8,802 nucleotides of DNA from Gorillibacterium sp. (GTDB lineage Bacteria; Bacillota; Bacilli; Paenibacillales; NBRC-103111): assembly GCA_023511325.1 (NCBI GenBank), contig JAIMBU010000074.1:1-8802 (forward strand), written 5' to 3'. The position numbers and the translations under genes were made by a program. Below, piece after piece: positions 1 to 6,620 of this stretch (positions within the stretch are counted from its first letter, which is position 1; each line of letters opens with the position of its first letter). Below the pieces are notes generated by a model. The model was not told where the DNA came from. It saw only the letters and a list, made by a program, of their open reading frames with translations, and searched no databases.

Positions 1-850
1 CCATTACGGGTCTACCAAGTGAAATGATTCGTTTTCTATAATCGGAAAGAAACAGTCTGTCCGTTAAATGCTCATAATATTGCATAAAGTAGTTTAGCAC
101 TTCTGCCACTAGCCGGTTGCGGAGATCACCATGATGATGGCTTTCGGAAAATACAGATGTTGCAATCCCGGTAAGATCGTTAGGAAAGCCGCTTGTAGGT
201 AAAGCTACATTGATACCAATGCCGAGAACGGCATAATCAAGCCAGCCGTTTTCCAGTGACATGGAGGCTTCTGTAAGGATTCCGCATACCTTTTTGCCTT
301 CCATGAATACGTCATTGACCCACTTAATCTGCGTGTCTTTACCGGATACTCTCTCGATAGCAAGGGCAACAGCGACTGCAGCGGAAGTCGTCAGAAGAGT
401 GGATTCCGCTGCGGATAGCTTTGGACGCAGCAGGATGCTCATATAGATACCCGTTCCCGGGGGAGAAAAGAATTTTCGGCCATTTCTTCCACGGCCGGCT
501 GTCTGCTCTTCCGAAAGGATCACTTTGCCTTCAGCTTCTCCATTTTGGGCCAGAATTTTTGCAGCTTCGTTGGTTGAAGGTATGGTCTTAAAGACTTCAA
601 CACGCAGCTTTTGACCCTGTGCATTCAGGTGCTTTGAAATTGCACCGGCAGATAAGATATCCGTATGAGTGGACAAGGAATACCCTTTATTGGTTACAGC
701 CTGTATGGAATAACCGTCTGACTGCAGCAATTTTATGGCCTTCCAGACTGCGCTACGTGTCACGAATAACCGTCCGGCTATTTCTTCACCGGAAATATAT
801 TCACCTTTGTTGCCATCGAGCAAGGCAAGAATATGTTCTTTAACTGTCAT
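1..850 (-). CDS. birA: BirA, biotin protein ligase and biotin operon repressor (C-terminus cut by window edge)
   Basis: This is a bifunctional enzyme. It makes biotinoyl-5'-AMP, transfers biotin to acetyl-CoA carboxylase and other biotin proteins, and as the holo-repressor dimer binds the biotin operator. About 283 residues are visible, against roughly 320 for the family, so only the small C-terminal domain is partly missing. An N-terminal winged helix-turn-helix spans about residues 3-60 (SGEEIAGRLFVTRSAVWKAI at 20-39). The ligase core follows, with the biotinyl-AMP loop GRGRNGR at 119-125, KWVND at 176-180 and KKVCGILTE at 186-194. I chose the ATG at 850 because GGAGG lies 9 nt upstream; the in-frame ATG at 856 is only 3 nt from that site. 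The gene is divergent from the bioY operon and shares its operator region, so autoregulation is possible, but I see no convincing birA promoter. The HTH makes this the regulatory class of BirA. Confidence 0.95.
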   Translation of the reverse strand, partial: MTVKEHILALLDGNKGEYISGEEIAGRLFVTRSAVWKAIKLLQSDGYSIQAVTNKGYSLSTHTDILSAGAISKHLNAQGQKLRVEVFKTIPSTNEAAKILAQNGEAEGKVILSEEQTAGRGRNGRKFFSPPGTGIYMSILLRPKLSAAESTLLTTSAAVAVALAIERVSGKDTQIKWVNDVFMEGKKVCGILTEASMSLENGWLDYAVLGIGINVALPTSGFPNDLTGIATSVFSESHHHGDLRNRLVAEVLNYFMQYYEHLTDRLFLSDYRKRIISLGRPVM

Positions 851-953
851 GGGCATAACCCTCCAAAAGTATAGCTTTCCGATCAAACCTCTTCAGAATA
901 TATTAACATGCTTATATAACAATAGGAAAATTTAAGTGTGTTATCTCGCCTTA

Positions 954-987
954 ATTGTAAACCATTAATAAAATAATGGTTTACAAT
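954..987. promoter_or_regulatory. BirA (biotin) operator
   Basis: A perfect inverted repeat with 14-bp arms (954-967 and 974-987) surrounds a 6-bp spacer. Its core half-sites are TTGTAAACC (955-963) and GGTTTACAA (978-986), 14 bp apart. As I remember it, E. coli bioO has the same 9-bp half-sites with a slightly longer spacing, while B. subtilis sites are closer to TTGTTAAC. It lies between divergent birA and bioY, which is where an operator for holo-BirA is expected. Its right half overlaps the bioY -35 box, so binding should block RNA polymerase. Confidence 0.93.
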
Positions 988-1008
988 ATAATCTACCTCC
1001 CTTATAAT
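980..1008 (+). promoter_or_regulatory. Sigma-A promoter of the bioY operon
   Basis: The -35 box TTTACA (980-985) is followed by a 17-bp spacer and the perfect -10 box TATAAT (1003-1008). Transcription should start near 1014-1016. The -35 box sits within the right half of the biotin operator, giving direct steric repression. A second perfect TATAAT occurs at 987-992, but it has no good -35 at 16-18 bp, so it is probably not the main -10 box. Confidence 0.85.
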
Positions 1009-1021
1009 TCAGCTTACTGGC

Positions 1022-1043
1022 TGTACTCTTTAATCTGAGTACA
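1022..1043 (+). repeat. Stem-loop at the 5' end of the bioY leader
   Basis: TGTACTC (1022-1028) and GAGTACA (1037-1043) form a perfect 7-bp inverted repeat around an 8-nt loop. It begins about 6-8 nt after the predicted transcription start, so it would fold near the extreme 5' end of the mRNA. No T-run follows, which argues against a terminator. It could stabilise the transcript or be a minor protein-binding site; its function is unknown. Confidence 0.5.
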
Positions 1044-1061
1044 CCATTTATTTTATCCCAT

Positions 1062-1066
1062 GGAGG
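1062..1066 (+). promoter_or_regulatory. Ribosome binding site that fixes the bioY start at TTG 1075
   Basis: GGAGG (1062-1066) is placed 8 nt before an in-frame TTG at 1075. The in-frame ATG at 1060 overlaps this Shine-Dalgarno sequence and has no other ribosome site before it. The TTG is therefore the likely real start, and the protein begins MKTKELVYAALF. Confidence 0.8.
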
Positions 1067-1074
1067 TCATTCTT

Positions 1075-1626
1075 TTGAAAACCAAAGAACTTGTTTATGC
1101 CGCATTATTTGCAGCTCTCATTGCGGTGCTCGGCTTGATTCCGCCCTTGCCCCTCGGCTTTATCCCTGTTCCGATCACTGCCCAGACGTTAGGCGTCATG
1201 CTCGCCGGATGTTTTCTGGGTAAACGGATGGGTGCCCTCAGTCTGGTCGTTTTCATCATCCTCATCGCGATTGGCCTGCCCGTGCTGACCGGCGGACGCG
1301 GCGGACTGGCTGTGCTTGTTGGGCCGTCTGCAGGATACATATTCAGCTGGCCAATTGCGGCATGGCTCATAGGCTGGTATTCCGAAAAAATCTGGCCGAA
1401 GGTTCAAACCTGGAAGCTTGTAGCCATCAATATAATCTTTGGCGTATTGCTGGTGAATCTGATTGGCGCATCCATCATGGCATGGATAACGAATACGTCG
1501 GTCTGGGCTGGACTTGCCGGTGCGCTCGCCTTTCTTCCGGGAGACATCATCAAAGCCGTTATTGCAGCCGTCATAACGATGCAGCTTAAAGCAATGAGTC
1601 CTATTGAAGAAAAAGCGCAGGTGTGA
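1075..1626 (+). CDS. bioY: BioY, biotin-binding S-component of an ECF transporter
   Basis: This integral membrane protein captures biotin and delivers it into the cell together with an EcfA1-EcfA2-EcfT energising module. The 183-residue length from the TTG start is typical for BioY. It is strongly hydrophobic, with about six membrane segments (for example about 5-23, 38-48, 53-71, 77-101, 114-137 and 143-170). Family signatures are PVPITAQTLG (31-40), GGRGGLAVLVGPSAGYI (73-89) and PGDIIKAV (155-162). It is the first gene after the biotin operator and promoter, so it should be induced when biotin is scarce. The genes for a complete energiser lie further down the same operon. Its stop codon overlaps the ribosome site of the next gene. 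Confidence 0.95.
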   Translation: MKTKELVYAALFAALIAVLGLIPPLPLGFIPVPITAQTLGVMLAGCFLGKRMGALSLVVFIILIAIGLPVLTGGRGGLAVLVGPSAGYIFSWPIAAWLIGWYSEKIWPKVQTWKLVAINIIFGVLLVNLIGASIMAWITNTSVWAGLAGALAFLPGDIIKAVIAAVITMQLKAMSPIEEKAQV

Positions 1627-1634
1627 GGATACCC

Positions 1635-3125
1635 ATGAACCTGGTACAGCACATTCTAAAACGTGCACAGATTAACCCTCATCGTATCGCGATCTCGGCT
1701 GGCCGCGAAGAACGTACATACGCTCAGCTCATGAGGCTGGTTCAGCAGGTTTCAAACGGATTGCGGCATGGCGGACATACGAAGCGTAACATCGCCATCC
1801 TGTCCGGAAACTGCATAGAATTCGCCGAGTTTGTTCTCGGCGTCATCTACGCGGGATGTGTTCCCGTACTGCTGGACCCCAAATGGCCTTCGGGTGAAAG
1901 GGATAAGGTGATCCAGCAGTGCGAGCCCGGGCTAATCGCCTGTGAAGGGCGCTTTGCGGGTGACCTCGCAGAACGTTATAACGAGATTCCGCAGTTATAC
2001 TTCGGCGAGGATCAGCAAGTCGGCAGCTATTGCTCTTGGCTGGCTGCCTTCGAGCCGGATGCCACAGCGGAGGAGAACCCCGAGCTGCTGTTCATCGGGT
2101 ATACGTCAGGCACAACCGGCTTCCCTAAGGGGTATGTGCGAACTCATTTGTCGTGGTTAAGAAGCTTCGAGGCAACGGAGAAGGCATTTAGGCTGAACCG
2201 TATAAAGCAAGTGCTTGCACCTGGGCCGTTCGTGCATTCCCTGTCGCTGTTCGCTATGATGCAATCCCTATACAGTCTGGCGACTTTTCATCTGCTCCCG
2301 GAATTCGATGCCGAGAGCGTACTGAACCTCTGCTCCCGCGAACCGGATATGATCCTGTTCGTTGTGCCTGCGATGATCGACGCTTTGCTTCGTCTGGTGG
2401 CATCAAACACCGCGCAGGTATCCATGTTGGCCTTGATCAGCTCAGGCGGCAAGTGGCCCGAGTCCTCGAAACAGAGATGCCGCGAGATGTTCAAGGAGAC
2501 GAAGCTCTATGAGTATTACGGATCATCGGAGGCCAGTTACATCAGCTATCTTGAGATAACCGGGGAGGAGCAGCCGGGCTCCTTGGGCAAACCGTTCGAT
2601 AGCGTGCACATTTCGATCCGCGACGAGCAGTTCCGTGAGGTCCCTCCGGGTACGATTGGTGAGCTGTACATCCGTAGCGAAATGATGTTCGCTGGGTATC
2701 ACCAGCTGCCTGAAGAGACGGCAAGCATATTTCGTGATGGCTGGCTGCGTACGGGGGATTACATGCTCCTTGATCAAGACAGGCATTTACACTTGGCTGG
2801 CCGTGCCAGCAACATGGTCAAAAGCGGGGGACTCAAGGTATTTCCCGAAGAAGTAGAGGCTGTGCTGCTCCGCATTCCGGCTATTCGGGAGGTCATGGTA
2901 TTCGGCAAACCGGATGATCAGTGGGGAGAGCAAGTAACGGCGCTGATTGGGTGGAACGGAGAACAGCGGCTTAGTCTGGATGAAATCAGGAATTACTGCC
3001 ACCCCTATCTTGCAAGCTATAAGGCACCTAAGCAGCTCGTTACTGTGGAAGGCTTCATTTATACAAGTTCCGGGAAAATAGCGCGCCAATTAATGAAAAA
3101 CCGCGTGAGAGAAGGGATGAAATGA
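1635..3125 (+). CDS. yhfT: Acyl-CoA ligase (AMP-binding family, YhfT/VraA-like)
   Basis: An adenylate-forming enzyme that activates a carboxylic acid with ATP and couples it to CoA; the acid is unknown. Its 496 residues cover both domains. The P-loop YTSGTTGFPKG is at 156-166, the A5 motif YYGSSEAS at 294-301, TGD at 373-375, the hinge region with GR at 389-390 and SGGLKVFPEEVE at 397-408, and the C-terminal catalytic lysine in SSGKIAR is K481. The ATG at 1635 is preferred over the in-frame GTG at 1623 because TGAGGA sits 6 nt before it and the GTG lies inside the bioY stop region. No signal peptide is seen, so it acts in the cytoplasm. Position directly after bioY matches my memory of B. subtilis yhfU-yhfT-yhfS and S. 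aureus bioY-vraA-vraB, which supports the symbol. It is unrelated in fold to BioW, the usual pimeloyl-CoA synthetase. Confidence 0.88.
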   Translation: MNLVQHILKRAQINPHRIAISAGREERTYAQLMRLVQQVSNGLRHGGHTKRNIAILSGNCIEFAEFVLGVIYAGCVPVLLDPKWPSGERDKVIQQCEPGLIACEGRFAGDLAERYNEIPQLYFGEDQQVGSYCSWLAAFEPDATAEENPELLFIGYTSGTTGFPKGYVRTHLSWLRSFEATEKAFRLNRIKQVLAPGPFVHSLSLFAMMQSLYSLATFHLLPEFDAESVLNLCSREPDMILFVVPAMIDALLRLVASNTAQVSMLALISSGGKWPESSKQRCREMFKETKLYEYYGSSEASYISYLEITGEEQPGSLGKPFDSVHISIRDEQFREVPPGTIGELYIRSEMMFAGYHQLPEETASIFRDGWLRTGDYMLLDQDRHLHLAGRASNMVKSGGLKVFPEEVEAVLLRIPAIREVMVFGKPDDQWGEQVTALIGWNGEQRLSLDEIRNYCHPYLASYKAPKQLVTVEGFIYTSSGKIARQLMKNRVREGMK

Positions 3126-4273
3126 TAGAGGCCGTTCTGGTCATGGCCAGGCGCACACCTGTCGGAAAAGTCGGGGGACAGTTAAGCACGCTCGAACCGG
3201 AGAAGCTGCTTGCACCGCTGATCCGCCTCCTGGTTACGGAAGCACAGCTGCCTCCGGAATGGATCGATGATGTTATCATCGGCAACGTAGTGGGTCCGGG
3301 CGGGAATATTGCCCGTAAGTCCGTGCTTGAAGCAGGACTGCCCGTTACGGTTCCAGGAGTCACAATCGACCGGCAGTGCGGTTCAGGACTTGAAGCCATC
3401 ATCATGGCAGCCCGCTTCATTCAGAGCGGAGCCGGAGAAATATTCCTGGCAGGCGGAGTCGAAAGCGCAAGCCGGGCGCCTTGGAAAATGTTCAGACCCG
3501 ACACGCTGATGGGCACGCCAACGCTATATACACGCGCACCGTTCACACCCATTGCTTTCGGAGATCCGGACATGGGGCTTGCTGCAGAGCATGTGGCGGG
3601 CAAATACGGTATTTCCCGGGAGGAGCAAGACCGGTATGCGCTTGAGAGCCATCAAAAGGCGGTCCGCGCCAAGCGTACAGGCAGATATGCACCGGAACTT
3701 GCACCGCTTCAAGTAAACGGATTCTGGATCACAGATGACGAATGTCCGAGACCGGATACGAGCTTGAAGAAGCTGCGCAGCCTGCCGCCTATTTTTTCGG
3801 ATAGCGGCACCGTTACCGCCGGTAATGCTTGTCCCATTAACGATGGTGCCGCTCTGGTGCTCATGATGTCGCGCGAAAAATGCAATCTGCTTAACCTAAC
3901 CCCCGTCCTCCGTTTTGTTGACTCGCAAGCTGCCGGAGTTGACCCCCGTTATCCGGGAATCGGGCCGGTCCAGGCGGTGCGAAAACTGCTTAGCCGTCAG
4001 CGGCTGAATATAGACGATTTGGATATCGTTGAATTTAATGAGGCTTTTGCCTCCCAGGTATTGGCCTCGCTGCGTGAGCTTCATCTTCCACTGGATAAGG
4101 TCAATCCTGGCGGTGGGGCATTGGCTCTGGGCCATCCCTATGGAGCATCCGGTGCGATCCTTATGACGCGCTTATATTCGGAAATGCTGCAAAACCCCTA
4201 TCAAAGAGGGCTGGCAACGCTTGGCATCGGCGGCGGAATGGGACTGGCCGTTCTGGTAGAGGCGGCCTTATGA
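3122..4273 (+). CDS. yhfS: Thiolase family acyltransferase (YhfS/VraB-like) lacking the second active-site cysteine
   Basis: A full-length thiolase-fold protein (383 residues; the family is about 390). Thiolases cleave 3-oxoacyl-CoA or condense two acyl-CoAs. The nucleophile is Cys86 in DRQCGSG, NEAFA is at 306-310, and the catalytic histidine is His338 in GHPYGASG. The C-terminal motif, normally CIGGGxG with a second catalytic cysteine as acid/base, reads TLGIGGGMG here, with Gly368 (GGC) at that cysteine position. Acyl transfer through Cys86 remains plausible, but normal Claisen chemistry may be impaired or served by another residue. Translation is coupled to the ligase through a 4-nt ATGA overlap, with AAGGG 5 nt before the start. 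It is cytoplasmic and probably uses products of the ligase; the substrate is unknown. Confidence 0.88.
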   Translation: MIEAVLVMARRTPVGKVGGQLSTLEPEKLLAPLIRLLVTEAQLPPEWIDDVIIGNVVGPGGNIARKSVLEAGLPVTVPGVTIDRQCGSGLEAIIMAARFIQSGAGEIFLAGGVESASRAPWKMFRPDTLMGTPTLYTRAPFTPIAFGDPDMGLAAEHVAGKYGISREEQDRYALESHQKAVRAKRTGRYAPELAPLQVNGFWITDDECPRPDTSLKKLRSLPPIFSDSGTVTAGNACPINDGAALVLMMSREKCNLLNLTPVLRFVDSQAAGVDPRYPGIGPVQAVRKLLSRQRLNIDDLDIVEFNEAFASQVLASLRELHLPLDKVNPGGGALALGHPYGASGAILMTRLYSEMLQNPYQRGLATLGIGGGMGLAVLVEAAL

Positions 4274-4650
4274 ATAGGATCCGGTTTCAGGTTCAGCTTA
4301 CGACGGACAGTATTGTGCAGTATGCAATCAGCATAAATTCACCCTTACAGAGAATAGGGGGAGCAGCCATTGCTCCTTCAACCTTGCCGGTAACGTTCTG
4401 GAAGGTGGAAGATGCCCCCTGGCTCCATAAGGAGGAGACATTGGTACACGGAGCGCAGCAGTTTTATTATCATGCACCTCTAATAGCCGGCATGAACCTG
4501 GCTTGCGAGCTGTCCTTGGTTAAGGTGGAGCAAAAAAACGGCAGGCAGGGTGTGCTGAATTTATATACTCATTCTCTTGTCTGCTATCACCAAGGCAACC
4601 CCATAGCTGTAGCAGAAACCGTCTTGATCGGGATAGGTGAAATGAAATGA
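4270..4650 (+). CDS. Small hot-dog-fold protein, probable HadA/MaoC-N-like dehydratase subunit
   Basis: This 126-residue cytoplasmic protein has the pattern LVHGAQQFYYHAPLIAG (58-74). It closely resembles the HGxQxFxYHxPLxxG segment of MaoC N-terminal (FAS1-dehydratase-like) hot-dog domains, such as mycobacterial HadA/HadC subunits. These usually lack the catalytic Asp/His and shape the acyl-binding tunnel in a heterodimer. The next gene encodes the catalytic-type partner, and the two are coupled by ATGA. The start also overlaps the thiolase stop by ATGA. It may correspond to the small protein VraC next to vraAB in S. aureus, from memory. The family call rests on one motif and the context; substrate and acyl carrier (CoA or ACP) are unknown. 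Confidence 0.7.
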   Translation: MNRIRFQVQLTTDSIVQYAISINSPLQRIGGAAIAPSTLPVTFWKVEDAPWLHKEETLVHGAQQFYYHAPLIAGMNLACELSLVKVEQKNGRQGVLNLYTHSLVCYHQGNPIAVAETVLIGIGEMK

Positions 4651-5000
4651 TCATCGAGATCTCTGAGGCGGATATCAGGCATTATGCCTCTGTCACCAAG
4701 GATGAGGCTGCCATTCATCTGGATGCCGCTGCTGCAAGAAAAGCGGGTTTTGAAGCCCCCATCGCACATGGAATGTACATAATGGGGCTGGCGCAGTCTC
4801 TATATATGAAAGAACATCGTTCTCATTGGATTCAATCCATAAATATGAGGTTTGAACGACCGTGCGAGCAAGGCTCGACCGTATGCTTTCGGTATAACGC
4901 TTGGAATCATGACCAAGTCCAAGTAACGGTAATGTCGGATCACGGAGAAATCATCGCTAAAGGTTCTTTTAGCGTTGTAGAGGGGATCGCCGATACATGA
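4647..5000 (+). CDS. MaoC-like (R)-specific 3-hydroxyacyl dehydratase/enoyl hydratase, HadB-like subunit
   Basis: A single hot-dog domain of 117 residues. The hydratase-2 motif is recognisable at about 16-26 as VTKDEAAIHLD, with the catalytic pair Asp19 and His24 retained although the usual SGDxNPIH is degenerate (the N and P are replaced by E and A). GFEAPIAHGMYIMGL (34-48) is the typical following helix. Such enzymes interconvert (R)-3-hydroxyacyl and trans-2-enoyl thioesters. Alone it would be a homodimer like PhaJ; with the preceding hot-dog protein it probably forms a HadAB-type heterodimer. ATGA overlaps occur at both ends. With the reductase that follows, it gives two consecutive steps of (R)-configured acyl chain modification. 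Confidence 0.83.
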   Translation: MIIEISEADIRHYASVTKDEAAIHLDAAAARKAGFEAPIAHGMYIMGLAQSLYMKEHRSHWIQSINMRFERPCEQGSTVCFRYNAWNHDQVQVTVMSDHGEIIAKGSFSVVEGIADT

Positions 5001-5791
5001 AGACAGTATTGATTACCGGGGCAACTAGGGGGATTGGGCGCAGTATAGCGATAGAGCTGGGGCGTTGCGGTTATCAGGTAGCCGTTAATGGCTTGCGCGG
5101 CGAGAATGTTAGACAAGTGGTAGAGGACATTCGCCGGACAGGCGGCTCGGCGGAGGGATTTTGTGCCAATGTAGCCGATCCCGCTGCGGTTACGGCGATG
5201 ATGGACGAGGTTATCGGCAAGATGGGGTCCTTGGAGATTTTAATTCATAACGCTGGCATCATTAAGGACCGTAAATGCGAGTTCATGACGGATCTGGAGT
5301 GGCAGGCTGTTTTGGACGTTCATTTGAATGGGGCCTTCTACTGTATCCAGCGGGCTTTATCTCATCTGAGTCGGCACGGAGGCGATATTGTGTTGATGAC
5401 CTCAACCGCGGGGCTCGCCGGATCGGTGGGGCAGGTCAATTATAGCGCTGCCAAAGCCGGACTTCTCGGGATGCTGTGGACGCTTGCCGATGAACTGAAA
5501 CCCAAACGGATCAGGGTCAATGGCATTGCTCCCGCCGCCGTAACCGACATGACCCGTCCGGTTATTCAACATCTGAAAGAAAAATACGCAAAACGTAATG
5601 AGCCTCTCCCCGAGGTATGGAACTTGGGAGAAGCTGATGATGTGGCCCGGTTCGTTCGTGTGCTTCTGAATCAAGAGGACCCTGAGTTGACGGGTAAAGT
5701 GTTCGGCATTAACGGGAGACAGGTTACACATTGGCAGAAACCACAACCCTCTGCTCCTGTTACATCCGGTCTGGAAGATTTTTTCAAATGA
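4997..5791 (+). CDS. Short-chain dehydrogenase/reductase, FabG/PhaB-like 3-oxoacyl reductase
   Basis: A classical SDR of 264 residues. The Rossmann dinucleotide motif TGATRGIG is at 7-14, HNAG at 84-87 and Asn111 in HLNGAF. The catalytic Ser136, Tyr149 and Lys153 lie in MTSTAG and NYSAAK. The layout fits NADPH-dependent reduction of a 3-oxoacyl thioester to the (R)-3-hydroxy form, consistent with the neighbouring MaoC-type dehydratase. It is about 20 residues longer than typical FabG at the C-terminus (after about 245), with a tail rich in Pro and Gln that ends GLEDFFK. Coupled by ATGA to the gene before. The exact substrate and direction are not shown by the sequence; other alcohol dehydrogenases of the family remain possible. 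Confidence 0.88.
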   Translation: MKTVLITGATRGIGRSIAIELGRCGYQVAVNGLRGENVRQVVEDIRRTGGSAEGFCANVADPAAVTAMMDEVIGKMGSLEILIHNAGIIKDRKCEFMTDLEWQAVLDVHLNGAFYCIQRALSHLSRHGGDIVLMTSTAGLAGSVGQVNYSAAKAGLLGMLWTLADELKPKRIRVNGIAPAAVTDMTRPVIQHLKEKYAKRNEPLPEVWNLGEADDVARFVRVLLNQEDPELTGKVFGINGRQVTHWQKPQPSAPVTSGLEDFFK

Positions 5792-5819
5792 TGGAAGCAA
5801 CGGAAGGAGCATAAAGCAG

Positions 5820-6620
5820 ATGCTTGTTTTTGATCAAGTCGATTATCATTACCGGCGGGAGCATCCCGTTCTCCGTCAGCTAAGCTTCGAAATTCACCAA
5901 GGAGAATTCATTTCCATCATTGGAGGGAACGGAAGCGGAAAGTCCACGCTCGCCAAGTTAATAAACGGGCTGCTGCAGCCAAGAAAAGGACAGGTAAAGC
6001 TGGATCATTTGAATACCCTGAACCATGAAGATCTCGGGAGGATTCGTGAGCGGGTCGGATTGGTTTTTCAAAATCCGGATGATCAATTCATCACGACATC
6101 TGTTCAGGATGAAGTCATCTTCGGACTAGAGAATTTGCGTGTCCCCAGAGATGAAATGGCCCATCGGGTGAATGAGGCTCTAAAAGCCGTTCATATGGAG
6201 GATTATGGGGAAGCGATGCCGCATCAATTGTCAGGTGGTCAGAAACAACGGGTCGCGCTTGCGGCCGTTATGGCGATGGACCCTTCTATTCTGATCGTGG
6301 ATGAAGCGACCTCCATGCTCGATCCGCAGGGGAGAAGAGACATCCTTGATGTGATGCATACCCTACACCGGCAAGGCATGACTATCATTCATATCACACA
6401 CCATATGGAAGAGATTTTGTCATCCGATCGCGTTCTGCTTCTAAGCAATGGAGAAATGGCTTTCGACGGAACGTCGTCCGCCTTGTTCAGTAGCGTACCC
6501 ATTGCCGAATATCAGCTTACTCTTCCTTTTGCGGTAAGACTGCATCAAGCACTTGGGTTAAACGCCCCTTTGTGCGCAGATTGGAAGGAGACGATCACCA
6601 GCTTATGGTCTATGAGTTAA
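5820..6620 (+). CDS. ecfA1: EcfA1, ATPase subunit of the ECF transporter energising module
   Basis: A cytoplasmic ABC ATPase of 266 residues that pairs with EcfA2 to drive EcfT and the S-component. The Walker A motif GGNGSGKST is at 35-43, the Q-loop FQNPDDQ at 83-89, the signature LSGGQKQR at 137-144, Walker B ILIVDEATSMLDP at 157-169, and the H-loop histidine is His194. FQNPDDQF and DEATSMLDP are characteristic of EcfA1/CbiO-type subunits. GGAG lies 10 nt upstream of the ATG. A 28-bp gap separates it from the reductase gene, the longest gap in the nine-gene block, with no terminator, so it should be cotranscribed from the biotin-controlled promoter. Confidence 0.93.
   Translation: MLVFDQVDYHYRREHPVLRQLSFEIHQGEFISIIGGNGSGKSTLAKLINGLLQPRKGQVKLDHLNTLNHEDLGRIRERVGLVFQNPDDQFITTSVQDEVIFGLENLRVPRDEMAHRVNEALKAVHMEDYGEAMPHQLSGGQKQRVALAAVMAMDPSILIVDEATSMLDPQGRRDILDVMHTLHRQGMTIIHITHHMEEILSSDRVLLLSNGEMAFDGTSSALFSSVPIAEYQLTLPFAVRLHQALGLNAPLCADWKETITSLWSMS

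Noticed and set aside
261..935. Plus-strand open frames across the birA region
   Set aside because: The minus strand carries an uninterrupted birA frame with all family motifs; the plus-strand frames have no family features and overlap each other.
857..962. Promoter for birA on the minus strand
   Set aside because: A TTTACA lies in the left operator half on the minus strand, but no acceptable -10 occurs 16-18 bp from it. Other AT-rich hexamers (TATAAG, TATATT) have poor -35 partners. A promoter must exist nearby but cannot be placed.
1095..1668. Open frames on the minus strand inside bioY (91, 159 and 82 residues)
   Set aside because: They lie opposite a clearly coding membrane protein gene, have no ribosome sites or recognisable motifs, and look like shadows of its codon use.
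6572..6604. GTG 6572 as the ecfA2 start
   Set aside because: It has no ribosome site and adds 11 unconserved residues; MVYELNDVSV from 6605 matches the expected N-terminus of the ATPase.
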